NCBI GenBank assembly: GCA_031290755.1
Contig: JAITMY010000026.1
Span: 1-20,493 of the forward strand
Direction of reading: 5' to 3'
DNA from: Prevotellaceae bacterium
Lineage (GTDB): Bacteria > Bacteroidota > Bacteroidia > Bacteroidales > UBA932
Length of the DNA: 20,493 nt
Made by a program: the position numbers and the translations under genes. Position 1 is the first letter of the stretch, and the number at the start of each line of letters is the position of its first letter. This document shows, piece after piece, positions 13,192 through 20,493 of this stretch. Below the pieces are notes generated by a model that worked only from the letters and a program-made list of their open reading frames with translations, was not told the DNA's origin and searched no databases.

Positions 13192-15387
13192 CTAATTCTT
13201 TAAGATTTTCTTGGTTACGGACTTGCCGTTGCTCAGCAGGCGGACAAACAGCAAGCCCTTGGGCGCAGCGCTGATGTTGAGCGCGGCGCCGGCCCCGTAA
13301 AAACTTTCCTCCATGAGCACCGTCCCCTGCCCGCTGACGACCTGCACCCGCACCTCGCTGCCGGTGCTGCCAGCGTTGTCGGGCAGCGCAACGTAAAGGT
13401 AGGTGGAGGCAGGGTTGGGGTAAACCGTGGCGCTTCCCAGCAGGCTGTAGGGCGAGGGGTCAACGCCGGTGATGAAAATGCTGCCGTACTCGTAGGCGCC
13501 CACGTCCACCGCGCCATCGTAGATGCGCTGCCTGCCGTTCAAATCCTGAAAGTAAAACGAGGGGATGGCGCTGTTGTCGCCCGCGTTGACACAAAAGCTT
13601 AATCGCCTGTTGATGCGCCAATCGGCAGTAGCGGCTTTGTTGTTTGATTGATCGAGGGTAACATCCACGCCGAAAAAGGTGCACGGCTCCTCAAAGGAGG
13701 GAGCGTTAGCCCCTACGTTGCTGGGGTCAATTAGAAAGTTGCCCGTTCCCGACACGAGAACGCTGTCAATAGCGCAGTAGGTAACGGCGTTTTTGCCCGC
13801 GTCAATGGCGGTGTAGGCCGGCTGCGACGTGTTGTTGCCCCAGATGATGGAGTTGGTCATGGTGGAGTTGTTGGAAATATATACGCCGCCACCGTATAGC
13901 GCCGCCGAGTTGCAGGCCAGCGTGCAGCTCAGAATGCTGGTGGTGGAGCTGCAATAGGCGCCGCCGCCGTTGATGGCCGCTGCATTATTGGTGATGGCGC
14001 AGCCGACGATGGAGGTGTTTTTATCGGCAAAAATTCCCCCACCGCTGCTCTGCGTGCTGTTGTTGTAGATGCGGCACTGAAAGATGAAGGAGCTATCGTT
14101 GTTGCAGATAACGCCACCGCCGTTTTGCACCGCCTCGTTGCTGTTCAGGGTACACCACGTTACGCGGGTGCTGTAGTTGCAGCATACTCCGCCGCCGTTT
14201 CTGGCATTGTTAAACGAAATGGTGCAGCTGTCAATCTGGCCATTCCGTTCGCTATACACCCCGCCGCCGCTATTATTCACGGCACTGTTTTCGCTAATGG
14301 TGCACCGATTGGCGATACCGCCGCCGTCAAAGTACAGCCCGCCGCCGTCTTGCCGGGCGCTGTTTTGGTAAATGGTGCACGAGTCCACGCTTCCCCCGCT
14401 CAAGAGGTAGGCGCCGCCGCCATGCGTTGTCGCCTCGTTGTTGGCAATGGTGCAGGCGTTCAGCTGGCTTTCCTGCTTGAGGAAAGCGCCGCCGCCAAGC
14501 GTAGCCTTGTTGATGTTGAGCGTACAGCGGTTGAACGTGGCCGTTTTTATGCCGTAGGCGCCGCCGCCGTTCTCCGTGGCGGTGTTGCTGCGTATGGTGC
14601 AGCTGCTATATACATCCAGCGCGTTGCTGTAGATGCCGCCGCCGTGGTGGCTGGCGGTATTCTCGGTGATGGCGGTGGTGGCGATGGCGGTTTCCTGTAT
14701 GCTGTACACGCCGCCGCCGTGGCCTGCGCTATTTCTGCTGATGGTGCTCTCGGTAATCTTACCGTGGTAGGAATATACGCCGCCGCCGTTGATGCTTGCG
14801 GTGTTGCCGCCCACGTAGCAGCGAACCAGCTCGCCGCCGCGCTCAAACAACACCCCACCGCCCGATTGCAGGGATTTGTTGCCGACAATGTTGCAGCTTT
14901 CCAGAATGCTGTTGGCCTTGAGGAACACGCCGCCGCCGTTCTCCTCGCACAATCCCTTCGTGATGGTAAACCCACTCCACGTGGTGACGGAGTCAAAGGA
15001 CGTTTCCTGCCATAGCACCTGCGTCACGTTGTTGCCGTCGAGGATGGTGGCGGTGGTGGAGGCGATGCCCTGCTCGCCAACCACGGTGGCGGGGCGGTCG
15101 CTCAAGCTCGCTTCGGTGCCTCTGAACCCGCCGTGCACGTTGATGGCTTCGCGCAGGTGCAGCGGCGCCGAAAGCTTGTAGGTGCCTGCCTTGACCCACA
15201 CTTGGTCTTTGCGAACGGCGGCTGAGCCGAGGGCTTTCTCCAAGGTGGCAAAGGCCTTGCTCCACGAGGTGCCGCTGCTCGTATCGCTGCCCGTGGGCGT
15301 TACGTAGTATATGGCAGCAGGTGCGCTGAAGGCTGCCACGGTGCAAAACATTGCGGACAAAAGTAGATAGCGTAACATAGTATTCAT
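13192..15387 (-). CDS. secreted right-handed beta-helix repeat protein with T9SS type A sorting domain
   Basis: 731 residues. A signal peptide covers about residues 1-24, followed by an N-terminal IYYVTPTGSDTSSGTSW block (26-42) typical of secreted beta-helix proteins. Residues 151 to about 522 hold 15 tandem repeats of 23-26 residues, roughly GGG-V/A-Y, variable part, then C-T-I-x-x-N-x-A. They resemble the GGA(I/L) repeats of polymorphic outer-membrane (Pmp-like) proteins and should form a parallel beta-helix with an asparagine/cysteine ladder. A DVGAYEY motif (about 628-634) follows. The last 77 residues (from VYPNPAS at 654-660 to KKILKN) match a type A sorting domain of the type IX secretion system, so the protein is probably exported through the outer membrane and attached or released there. 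Ligand or adhesive role is not evident. It lies 55 bases downstream of tatC on the same strand; shared transcription is possible. Confidence 0.9.
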   Translation of the reverse strand: MNTMLRYLLLSAMFCTVAAFSAPAAIYYVTPTGSDTSSGTSWSKAFATLEKALGSAAVRKDQVWVKAGTYKLSAPLHLREAINVHGGFRGTEASLSDRPATVVGEQGIASTTATILDGNNVTQVLWQETSFDSVTTWSGFTITKGLCEENGGGVFLKANSILESCNIVGNKSLQSGGGVLFERGGELVRCYVGGNTASINGGGVYSYHGKITESTISRNSAGHGGGVYSIQETAIATTAITENTASHHGGGIYSNALDVYSSCTIRSNTATENGGGAYGIKTATFNRCTLNINKATLGGGAFLKQESQLNACTIANNEATTHGGGAYLLSGGSVDSCTIYQNSARQDGGGLYFDGGGIANRCTISENSAVNNSGGGVYSERNGQIDSCTISFNNARNGGGVCCNYSTRVTWCTLNSNEAVQNGGGVICNNDSSFIFQCRIYNNSTQSSGGGIFADKNTSIVGCAITNNAAAINGGGAYCSSTTSILSCTLACNSAALYGGGVYISNNSTMTNSIIWGNNTSQPAYTAIDAGKNAVTYCAIDSVLVSGTGNFLIDPSNVGANAPSFEEPCTFFGVDVTLDQSNNKAATADWRINRRLSFCVNAGDNSAIPSFYFQDLNGRQRIYDGAVDVGAYEYGSIFITGVDPSPYSLLGSATVYPNPASTYLYVALPDNAGSTGSEVRVQVVSGQGTVLMEESFYGAGAALNISAAPKGLLFVRLLSNGKSVTKKILKN
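13822..14937 (-). repeat. 15-copy coding repeat with GGG-encoding GC-rich punctuation
   Basis: Each copy begins with three consecutive glycine codons, mostly GGC, seen on the plus strand as GCCGCCGCC about every 69-78 bases. Between these marks the DNA sequence differs from copy to copy, so the units are old and diverged rather than recently duplicated. This is a protein repeat, not a CRISPR or satellite array. Confidence 0.9.
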
Positions 15388-15442
15388 ACAGTTTTAAAGT
15401 TAAGTACTCATCAAAAAATAGCCGCCACCGGCGTGCTGTGCG

Positions 15443-16255
15443 TTAAGCCGCCGCTTTTAATTTCCTTCTTGCCACCAAAATGCTCAACTCGTAGAGCAGG
15501 TACATGGGGATGCTCACCAGCATCAGCGTAAACGGGTCGGACGTGGGGGTAATGATAGCCCCTACTACCACCACCAGCACCACGGCGTGGCGGCGGTACT
15601 GCTTCAGCAGCTCCCTGCTGATAATCCCCACGCGCGACAGCGCGTAGGAGAGCACCGGCATTTCAAACACCAAGCCCATTGACAGCAGCGTGGCGTAAAA
15701 AATGCTCATGTACGAGTGCAAATCGATGCGGTTAACGATTTGCTCCCCAAACTGGTAGGTGCCCAAAAACCTGAACGCGAGGGGGAACACAACGTAGTAC
15801 CCCAACAAAACGCCTACCACAAACAGCAGCACGCACGATGCTGCGAGAACGAACACCCGCCTGCGCTCGCGCGGGTAAAGCGCCGGCGCCACAAAGCGCC
15901 ACACGAATATCAGCATCACCGGCAGCGACAGCAGCAAGCCCACGTACATGGATGCCGACATGTGGGTGAAAAACGGCGATGCCAACCGCGTGTTGATAAC
16001 CTCCACCGAGAACGTGCCGGGGCAAAGGTCTTCAACGTGTACAGCCTGCGCTATCCGGCACAGGGCGCGGTAGGTGGCAAAGTCCCCGCTTTGCGGCGCA
16101 AAAACGATTTGGGTCAGCAGGTCTTTGTTTAAGAACACTACCCCTACGCACACCGCCACCGCTATCAACATGCGCAGCAGCACCCACCGCAGCGCCTCCA
16201 AGTGCTCCCAAAACGTCATCTCCTGCTTCGTCGTGGTGGGGTTGTCCTGCGCCAT
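15443..16255 (-). CDS. tatC: Sec-independent protein translocase TatC
   Basis: 270-residue inner-membrane receptor of the twin-arginine pathway, which exports folded proteins with RR signal peptides. Six hydrophobic segments are visible, at about 26-42, 102-122, 135-158, 183-205, 223-238 and 243-260. Conserved parts: FWEHLEALR (15-23), WRFVAPALYPRERR (119-132, with E130 matching E. coli E103), GLVFEMPV (194-201, E198 matching E170) and ITPTSDPF (235-242). The acid of the family's HLxELR motif (E. coli E15) is Ala21 here, with Glu20 next to it. The gene starts 6 bases after tatA. Confidence 0.95.
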   Translation of the reverse strand: MAQDNPTTTKQEMTFWEHLEALRWVLLRMLIAVAVCVGVVFLNKDLLTQIVFAPQSGDFATYRALCRIAQAVHVEDLCPGTFSVEVINTRLASPFFTHMSASMYVGLLLSLPVMLIFVWRFVAPALYPRERRRVFVLAASCVLLFVVGVLLGYYVVFPLAFRFLGTYQFGEQIVNRIDLHSYMSIFYATLLSMGLVFEMPVLSYALSRVGIISRELLKQYRRHAVVLVVVVGAIITPTSDPFTLMLVSIPMYLLYELSILVARRKLKAAA

Positions 16256-16261
16256 GCCTTG

Positions 16262-16471
16262 CTAAGCCTTGCTTTCGCTATTCACGCCGCTCTTCACCTC
16301 ATCCTCCATGTCCCTCAGGCCTACCTTGAAGCTGTTCACCCCTTTGCCCAAGCCGCGCATGAGCTCCGGTATCTTTTTGCCCCCAAACAGCAGCAGGATG
16401 AGCACCGCGATGATAATCAGCTCGGGTGCGCCGAGGCTATGAAAGAGGCAGACGACAAATTTAACGTCCAT
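16262..16471 (-). CDS. tatA: twin-arginine translocase subunit TatA/TatE
   Basis: 69 residues: one transmembrane helix (about 15-29), the FGGKKIPEL hinge (29-37), then a short amphipathic helix (RGLGKGVNSFKVG) and a charged tail. This is the pore-forming partner of TatC. LGAPELI at 13-19 is the usual start of the helix. No separate TatB is seen, consistent with a two-component TatA-TatC system. It is first in a tatA-tatC unit just downstream of a promoter-like box. Confidence 0.95.
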   Translation of the reverse strand: MDVKFVVCLFHSLGAPELIIIAVLILLLFGGKKIPELMRGLGKGVNSFKVGLRDMEDEVKSGVNSESKA

Positions 16472-16493
16472 GTCTATAAAAATTAGTTACCCA

Positions 16494-16530
16494 CAAAGGT
16501 AAGCAAAATTCCGCCAAATGCTATTGCAAA
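16494..16530 (-). promoter_or_regulatory. probable promoter of tatA-tatC
   Basis: On the minus strand TACCTTTG (16501-16494) is a perfect -7 box, 22 bases before the tatA ATG. The nearest TTTG (16530-16527) is 25 bases further up, longer than the usual 19-21, so the -33 element is uncertain. Confidence 0.6.
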
Positions 16531-16537
16531 TATGCAA

Positions 16538-16575
16538 CAAATCTACAATCCTAAATTGACAGGATTGTAGATTTG
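16538..16575. repeat. perfect 15-base inverted repeat between the PFOR gene and tatA
   Basis: CAAATCTACAATCCT and AGGATTGTAGATTTG flank an 8-base loop (16553-16560). It lies 28 bases after the PFOR stop and just upstream of the tatA promoter. The hairpin would be stable, but no T-run follows on either strand. It may act as a terminator/RNA-stability hairpin for PFOR, or as a protein-binding site for tatA. Confidence 0.75.
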
Positions 16576-16603
16576 CACTATTTAGCTGGCTTTGCGCCTT
16601 CCC

Positions 16604-19600
16604 CTACGCCACGCCGGCCAGCCTGCGGTACTGGTTGTACCGCCACTTGGCGTTATCCTCCGTAACCTTGAACAGCTCGGTGGCCGCCTCGGGGAAGGAC
16701 TTTTGCAGGGACGAGAAGCGCACCTCGCTCTTGAGGTAGTCTTGGAACTTGCTCCAGTCTGGCTCCTTGCTGTCCAGCGCGAAGGGGTTTTTGCCCTCGG
16801 CCTCCAGCGCGGGGTTGTAGCGGTAGGTGTGCCAGTAGCCGCACTCCACCGCGGCCTTTTCCTCGCGCTGCGTGATGCTCATGCCGCCCTTCAGCCCGTG
16901 GTTGATGCAGGGCGCGTAGGCGATGACCAGCGAGGGGCCGTTGTGGGCTTCGGCCTCCTTGAGGGCGTTGAACAGCTGGTTGTGGCTGGCGCCCATAGCC
17001 ACCTGCGCCACGTAAACGTAGCCGTAGCTCATGGCCATCATGCCGAGGTCTTTTTTGCGCACGCGCTTGCCGCTGGTGGCAAACTTGGCCACTGCGCCCG
17101 CCGGCGTTGACTTGGAGGACTGGCCGCCGGTGTTCGAGTAAACCTCCGTGTCGAGCACGAGGATGTTCACGTTGTGGCCGCTTGCCAGCACGTGGTCGAG
17201 GCCGCCGTAGCCGATGTCGTAGGCCCAGCCGTCGCCGCCGATAATCCACTGCGAGCGCTTTACGAGGTAGCCGCTCAGCGTGAGCAGCTCCTTGGCGTCG
17301 GGGCAGCCGGGCGAGCGCTTCACGTGCTCCTGAAAGCCTGCGATGAGCTTCGGCGCTATCTCCTGCGTTTTGCGGGCGTCGCTGCGGTTGTCAATCCACT
17401 CTTCAAACCCTTCCTTGCAGCCGCAATCGGGGTTTTCGGCTATCACCTTTTTCATCAGGAACTCGAGGCGGTCGCGCAGCCGCTCGCTGGCCACGTCCAT
17501 GCCCAAGCCGAACTCGGCGTTGTCCTCGAACAGCGAGTTGGCCCACGCGGGGCCTTGCCCGTTTTTGTTGGTGCAGTAGGGCGAGGCGGGGAACGAGCCG
17601 CCGTAGATGGACGAGCAGCCGGTGGCGTTGGCAATCATCATGCGCTCGCCGAAAAGCTGGGTGAGCGCCTTCACGTAGGGCGTTTCGCCGCAGCCGGCGC
17701 AGGCGCCGCTGAACTCAAAGAGCGGCTGCGCAAACTGGCTGTTCTTCATGGTCTGGTACTTGTTGGCCACGGTGTCCTTGTAGCCCACCTTGGCGTGCAG
17801 GTGGTCGAAGTGCGCCTGCTCGGCCAGCTGGCCTTCGGCGGGCTGCATCGCCAGCGCCTTGGTTTTGGCGGGGCACACGTCGGCGCAGTTGCCGCAGCCC
17901 GTGCAGTCCAGCGGCGACACCTGCACGCGGAAGTTGTACTCCTTAAAGGCGCCGTTGCCCTTCACGGTTTGCAGGCCAGCGGGCGCGGCGGCCAGCTCTG
18001 CCTCGGTGAGCAGGTAGGGGCGAATGGCGGCGTGGGGGCAAATGTAGGAGCACTGGTTGCACTGTATGCAGTTTTCGGGCGTCCACTGGGGCACGTGCAC
18101 GGCGATGCCGCGCTTCTCGTAGGCCGCCGTCCCGCAGGGGATGGTGCCGTCCTCCTGCCCCACGAAGGCGCTCACGGGCAGGTCGTCGCCGATTTGCGCG
18201 TTCACCACGTCGGCAACCTTCTTCACGAAGTCGGGCGCGGGGCGCGAGGCCGTGTCGGGCGCAAAGGCCGCGGTGAGCGTAGCCCACTCCGCCGGCACGT
18301 CCACCTTCACCACCTCGCCGCCGCGGTCAACGGCGGCGTAGTTCTTCTTCACCACGTCCTCGCCCTTTTTGCCGTAGCTCTTCTCGATGAACTTCTTCAT
18401 CTGCTTCACGGCCTCCTCGTAGGGTATCACGGCGGCTATCTTGAAGAAGGCCGATTGCAGGATGGTGTTGGTGCGGTTGCCCAGCCCTATCTCCTCGGCA
18501 ATCTTGGTGGCGTTCATCACGTAGAGGTTGATGTGCTTTTCGGCCAGCGCCCGCTTCACGAAGTCGGGCAGGCGCTTCTTGGTTTCCTCGGCATCCCACA
18601 GGCTGTTGAGCAGGAAGGTGCCGCCGGGCTTGATGCCGCGCAGGATGTCGTACTTGCTGAGGTACGAGGGCACGTGGCAGGCCACGAAGTCGGGCGTGTT
18701 GACCAAGTAGGGCGAGTTGATGGGCGCGTCGCCGAAGCGCAGGTGCGAGCAGGTGAAGCCGCCGGACTTCTTGCTGTCGTAGGCGAAGTAGGCCTGGCAG
18801 TACTTGGGCGTGGCGTCGCCGATGATTTTGATGGTGTTCTTGTTGGCGCCCACCGTGCCGTCGGAGCCGAGGCCGTAGAACTTGGCCTCGAAGGTGCCCG
18901 CCTTGCCCACGCTTATCTCTGCCTTCTGCGGCAGCGAAAGGAAGGTTACGTCATCCACAATGCCTATGGTGAAGCCGTTCTTAGGCTCCTTGGCCTCGAG
19001 GTTCTCGTACACGGCGATGATTTGCGCCGGCGTGGTGTCCTTGGACGAGAGGCCGTAGCGCCCGCCCACGACGAGGGGCTTCGCCGCCGTAGCCTTGCGG
19101 GAGGCAAAGGCCTCCACCACGTCGAGGTACAGGGGGCTGCCGTTGGCGCCAGGCTCCTTGGTGCGGTCGAGCACGGCGATGCGCTTCACGGTGCCGGGCA
19201 CCACCTCGCTCAGGTGCTTCACCGAGAAGGGGCGGTAGAGGTGCACGAACACCGCGCCGTAGCGCTTGCCCTGCGCGTTGAGGTAGTCGATGCACTCCTT
19301 AATAGTGTCGCAAACTGACCCCATGGCCACGATGATGTTCTCGGCGTCCGGGGCGCCGTAGTAGTTGAAGGGCTTGTAGTCGCGGCCTGTGATGCGGCTA
19401 ATCTCCCTCATGTAGCCCGCCACGAGGTCGGGCAGGGCGTCGTAGTAGCGGTTGCTGGCCTCGCGGGCTTGGAAGTACACGTCGCCGTTCTGCGCCGTGC
19501 CGCGCGTAACGGGGGCGTTGGGGTTCAGCGCCCGCAGGCGGAACTCGGTCAGCGCCTGCTGGTCTATCAGGCTGCGGAGGTCGTCGCCGTCGATGGCCTC

Positions 19601-20155
19601 TATCTTCTGAATTTCGTGCGAGGTGCGGAACCCGTCGAAGAAGCTCACGAAGGGCACCCGGCCCTTGAGGGCTGCGAGGTGCGACACGGCGCTCAGGTCC
19701 ATCACCTCCTGCACGCCGCCCGCGGCCAGCATGGCGAAGCCTGTTTGGCGCGTGGCCATCACGTCGCTGTGGTCGCCGAAGATGGAGAGCGCGTTCATCG
19801 CCAGCGCCCGCGCCGACACGTGGAACACGCAGGGCAGCAGCTCGCCGGCAATCTTGTACATGTTGGGCACCATGAGCAGCAGCCCCTGCGAGGCCGTGAA
19901 GGTGGTGGTGAGCGCCCCCGCCTGTAGCGAGCCGTGCACCGCGCCCGCGGCGCCGGCCTCGCTCTGCATCTCGGTGACCTTCACCGCCTCGCCGAAGAGG
20001 TTTTTCTTGCCGAAGGCCGCCCACTCGTCCACGTACTCGGCCATGGTGGACGAGGGCGTGATGGGGTAAATGGCGGCCACCTCGCTAAACATGTAGGCCA
20101 CGTGCGCCGCTGCGTAGTTACCATCGCAGGTAACGAATTTCTTTTCTTTTGCCAT
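16604..20155 (-). CDS. nifJ: pyruvate:ferredoxin (flavodoxin) oxidoreductase, homodimeric type
   Basis: 1183 residues, the usual length of single-chain PFOR. It converts pyruvate and CoA to acetyl-CoA and CO2, passing electrons to ferredoxin or flavodoxin. N-terminal domain: YPITPSS (30-36) and TEMQSEAGA (61-69). Two 4Fe-4S ferredoxin motifs: C696, C699, C702, C706 and C751, C754, C757, C761. The third cluster, nearest the thiamine, uses C819, C822, C847 and C1083. Thiamine diphosphate/Mg site: GGDGWAYDIGYGG (973-985) and VYSNTGGQSSKSTPAGA (1005-1021). All key residues are present. The gene stands alone, with its own promoter and a palindromic upstream region. The symbol follows common usage for this family and does not imply a nitrogen-fixation role. 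Confidence 0.97.
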   Translation of the reverse strand: MAKEKKFVTCDGNYAAAHVAYMFSEVAAIYPITPSSTMAEYVDEWAAFGKKNLFGEAVKVTEMQSEAGAAGAVHGSLQAGALTTTFTASQGLLLMVPNMYKIAGELLPCVFHVSARALAMNALSIFGDHSDVMATRQTGFAMLAAGGVQEVMDLSAVSHLAALKGRVPFVSFFDGFRTSHEIQKIEAIDGDDLRSLIDQQALTEFRLRALNPNAPVTRGTAQNGDVYFQAREASNRYYDALPDLVAGYMREISRITGRDYKPFNYYGAPDAENIIVAMGSVCDTIKECIDYLNAQGKRYGAVFVHLYRPFSVKHLSEVVPGTVKRIAVLDRTKEPGANGSPLYLDVVEAFASRKATAAKPLVVGGRYGLSSKDTTPAQIIAVYENLEAKEPKNGFTIGIVDDVTFLSLPQKAEISVGKAGTFEAKFYGLGSDGTVGANKNTIKIIGDATPKYCQAYFAYDSKKSGGFTCSHLRFGDAPINSPYLVNTPDFVACHVPSYLSKYDILRGIKPGGTFLLNSLWDAEETKKRLPDFVKRALAEKHINLYVMNATKIAEEIGLGNRTNTILQSAFFKIAAVIPYEEAVKQMKKFIEKSYGKKGEDVVKKNYAAVDRGGEVVKVDVPAEWATLTAAFAPDTASRPAPDFVKKVADVVNAQIGDDLPVSAFVGQEDGTIPCGTAAYEKRGIAVHVPQWTPENCIQCNQCSYICPHAAIRPYLLTEAELAAAPAGLQTVKGNGAFKEYNFRVQVSPLDCTGCGNCADVCPAKTKALAMQPAEGQLAEQAHFDHLHAKVGYKDTVANKYQTMKNSQFAQPLFEFSGACAGCGETPYVKALTQLFGERMMIANATGCSSIYGGSFPASPYCTNKNGQGPAWANSLFEDNAEFGLGMDVASERLRDRLEFLMKKVIAENPDCGCKEGFEEWIDNRSDARKTQEIAPKLIAGFQEHVKRSPGCPDAKELLTLSGYLVKRSQWIIGGDGWAYDIGYGGLDHVLASGHNVNILVLDTEVYSNTGGQSSKSTPAGAVAKFATSGKRVRKKDLGMMAMSYGYVYVAQVAMGASHNQLFNALKEAEAHNGPSLVIAYAPCINHGLKGGMSITQREEKAAVECGYWHTYRYNPALEAEGKNPFALDSKEPDWSKFQDYLKSEVRFSSLQKSFPEAATELFKVTEDNAKWRYNQYRRLAGVA

Positions 20156-20228
20156 TGTTCTTTCTTGTTATTAGGTTAGGTTGATACGTGTGCTCATCGC
20201 TCCGTGCTTGCTGCGCCCGAAGCCGCGG

Positions 20229-20259
20229 CGAAGGTAGCTCTTTTTTTGTGGATATGCAA
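20229..20259 (-). promoter_or_regulatory. probable promoter of the PFOR gene
   Basis: On the minus strand TTG (20259-20257), a 20-base spacer and TACCTTCG (20236-20229), one base off TAnnTTTG. Predicted start is about 20222, with a leader of roughly 65 bases before the ATG. Confidence 0.65.
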
Positions 20260-20272
20260 CAACTTGTGCGCA

Positions 20273-20298
20273 CACGGGAGCATAATTTTGCTCCCGTG
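20273..20298. repeat. 10-base inverted repeat upstream of the PFOR promoter
   Basis: CACGGGAGCA and TGCTCCCGTG flank a 6-base A/T loop. Outer GCGCA/TGCGC bases extend the symmetry with a two-base bulge. It lies about 15 bases upstream of the PFOR -33 element and shares its last two bases with the next palindrome, so the two hairpins would partly exclude each other in RNA. Confidence 0.75.
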
Positions 20299-20331
20299 CG
20301 CCATAACTTAGTATGGCGCAAACCTTTTTTT
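20297..20331 (+). terminator. hairpin with T-run (terminator or regulatory stem)
   Basis: TGCGCCATA and TATGGCGCA form a perfect 9-base stem with loop ACTTAG (20306-20311), followed by AACC and seven T (20325-20331). It has the form of a rightward intrinsic terminator, but no rightward gene precedes it; the T-run also forms part of the -33 element of the next promoter. Confidence 0.5.
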
Positions 20332-20359
20332 GCAAATTCAGAATAAATGCTTACCTTAG
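20329..20359 (+). promoter_or_regulatory. probable rightward promoter at the right edge
   Basis: TTTG at 20329-20332, a 19-base spacer, and TACCTTAG at 20352-20359, one base off the Bacteroidota consensus. It is divergent from the PFOR promoter and would give a leader of about 20 bases before an ATG at 20388. Confidence 0.6.
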
Positions 20360-20387
20360 CCGCAGTTCTACTAAGCAAACAGCGCAA

Positions 20388-20493
20388 ATGACCACGATGC
20401 TTCGCCCTTGGCTACGGGCTGCTACGCCCTTCCTGCCGCAAGTTCTTGCGGCAGGAAATGTTAATACCCCCCCCCTATCGTTAAATTACCGTA
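20388..20493 (+). CDS. possible partial gene running off the right edge
   Basis: An ATG at 20388 opens a frame of 35 codons that is still open at the window end (starting MTTMLRPWLRAATPFLPQ). It is supported by a well-spaced promoter, but not by any recognisable protein family. It contains a 28-base palindrome and a run of nine C, both unusual within coding DNA, so the stretch may instead be non-coding. Too little is visible to assign a function. Confidence 0.3.
   Translation, partial: MTTMLRPWLRAATPFLPQVLAAGNVNTPPLSLNYR
20430..20457. repeat. 28-base near-perfect palindrome at the right edge
   Basis: TTCCTGCCGCAAG and CTTGCGGCAGGAA are exact 13-base inverted copies separated by only TT. No T-run follows on either strand. 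It is preceded by a short imperfect direct repeat (CTACGGGCT / CTACGCCCT). It could be a REP-like element, a cruciform-forming operator, or the edge of a repeat family. Confidence 0.8.
20467..20475 (+). repeat. homopolymer run of nine C
   Basis: A C9 tract, the longest C run noticed in the window, 10 bases after the palindrome. If the open frame starting at 20388 is a gene, length changes here would shift its reading frame near codons 27-30. Confidence 0.85.

Noticed and set aside
13822..14937. CRISPR-like periodic repeat
   Set aside because: The GC-rich marks are only about 9 bases long, spacing varies by codon multiples, and the whole is in one long coding frame.
14125..15015. 296-codon rightward open frame rich in Ala and Val
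   Set aside because: It is the reverse reading of the GGG repeats of the T9SS cargo protein; the regular Ala/Val pattern follows from GCCGCCGCC codons.
17174..19318. 714-codon rightward open frame opposite the PFOR gene
   Set aside because: It is the complement of a fully conserved PFOR coding region in GC-rich DNA; its low-complexity Val/Gly/His/Leu-rich translation has no family features.

Overview
The window looks like chromosomal core sequence from a GC-rich member of the Bacteroidota, probably Bacteroidia. Four independent signs agree: (i) promoters of the Bacteroidota type (TTTG or TTG, 19-20 bases, TAnnTTTG) before an aldo/keto reductase gene, rpsF and the pyruvate:ferredoxin oxidoreductase gene; (ii) start codons that mostly have A/T-rich leaders and no Shine-Dalgarno sequence; (iii) a secreted repeat protein ending in a type IX secretion (T9SS) sorting domain; (iv) ribosomal proteins bS6, bS18 and bL9 of Bacteroidota type. 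The oxygen-sensitive pyruvate:ferredoxin oxidoreductase suggests an anaerobic or microaerobic life. Species cannot be named from the sequence.

Layout. Positions 1-141 have no recognisable gene. Positions 142-6389 hold five closely spaced rightward genes: a pyruvoyl-dependent arginine decarboxylase, a deoxyhypusine-synthase-like protein, an Xaa-Pro aminopeptidase, a 6-phosphofructokinase and a single-frame LipA-LipB fusion. The first two look like a polyamine module starting from arginine. Positions 6534-9634 hold a promoter and a likely three-gene unit: aldo/keto reductase, acetyl/succinylornithine aminotransferase, and an exported metallo-beta-lactamase-fold hydrolase. Positions 9718-10947 are a clean rpsF-rpsR-rplI operon with a textbook promoter and terminator. 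Positions 11015-13183 encode a RelA/SpoT-family (p)ppGpp synthetase whose hydrolase domain is degenerate.

The rest is mostly leftward. Positions 13192-15387 encode a secreted beta-helix protein with 15 GGG repeats and a T9SS tail. It sits just downstream of tatC and tatA (15443-16471). The 1183-residue pyruvate:ferredoxin oxidoreductase fills 16604-20155. Its upstream region (20156-20387) has two nested palindromes between divergent promoters. At the right edge there is a 28-base palindrome, a run of nine C, and an open frame that leaves the window.

Functionally the genes are mainly housekeeping: glycolysis (PFK), pyruvate oxidation (PFOR), lipoate synthesis (LipA-LipB), polyamine synthesis, translation, stringent response and protein export. 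The points most worth following are the DHS-like protein with a changed substrate pocket next to an agmatine-forming enzyme, the Shine-Dalgarno sequences confined to rpsR and rplI, the LipA-LipB fusion, and the palindromic control region upstream of PFOR.
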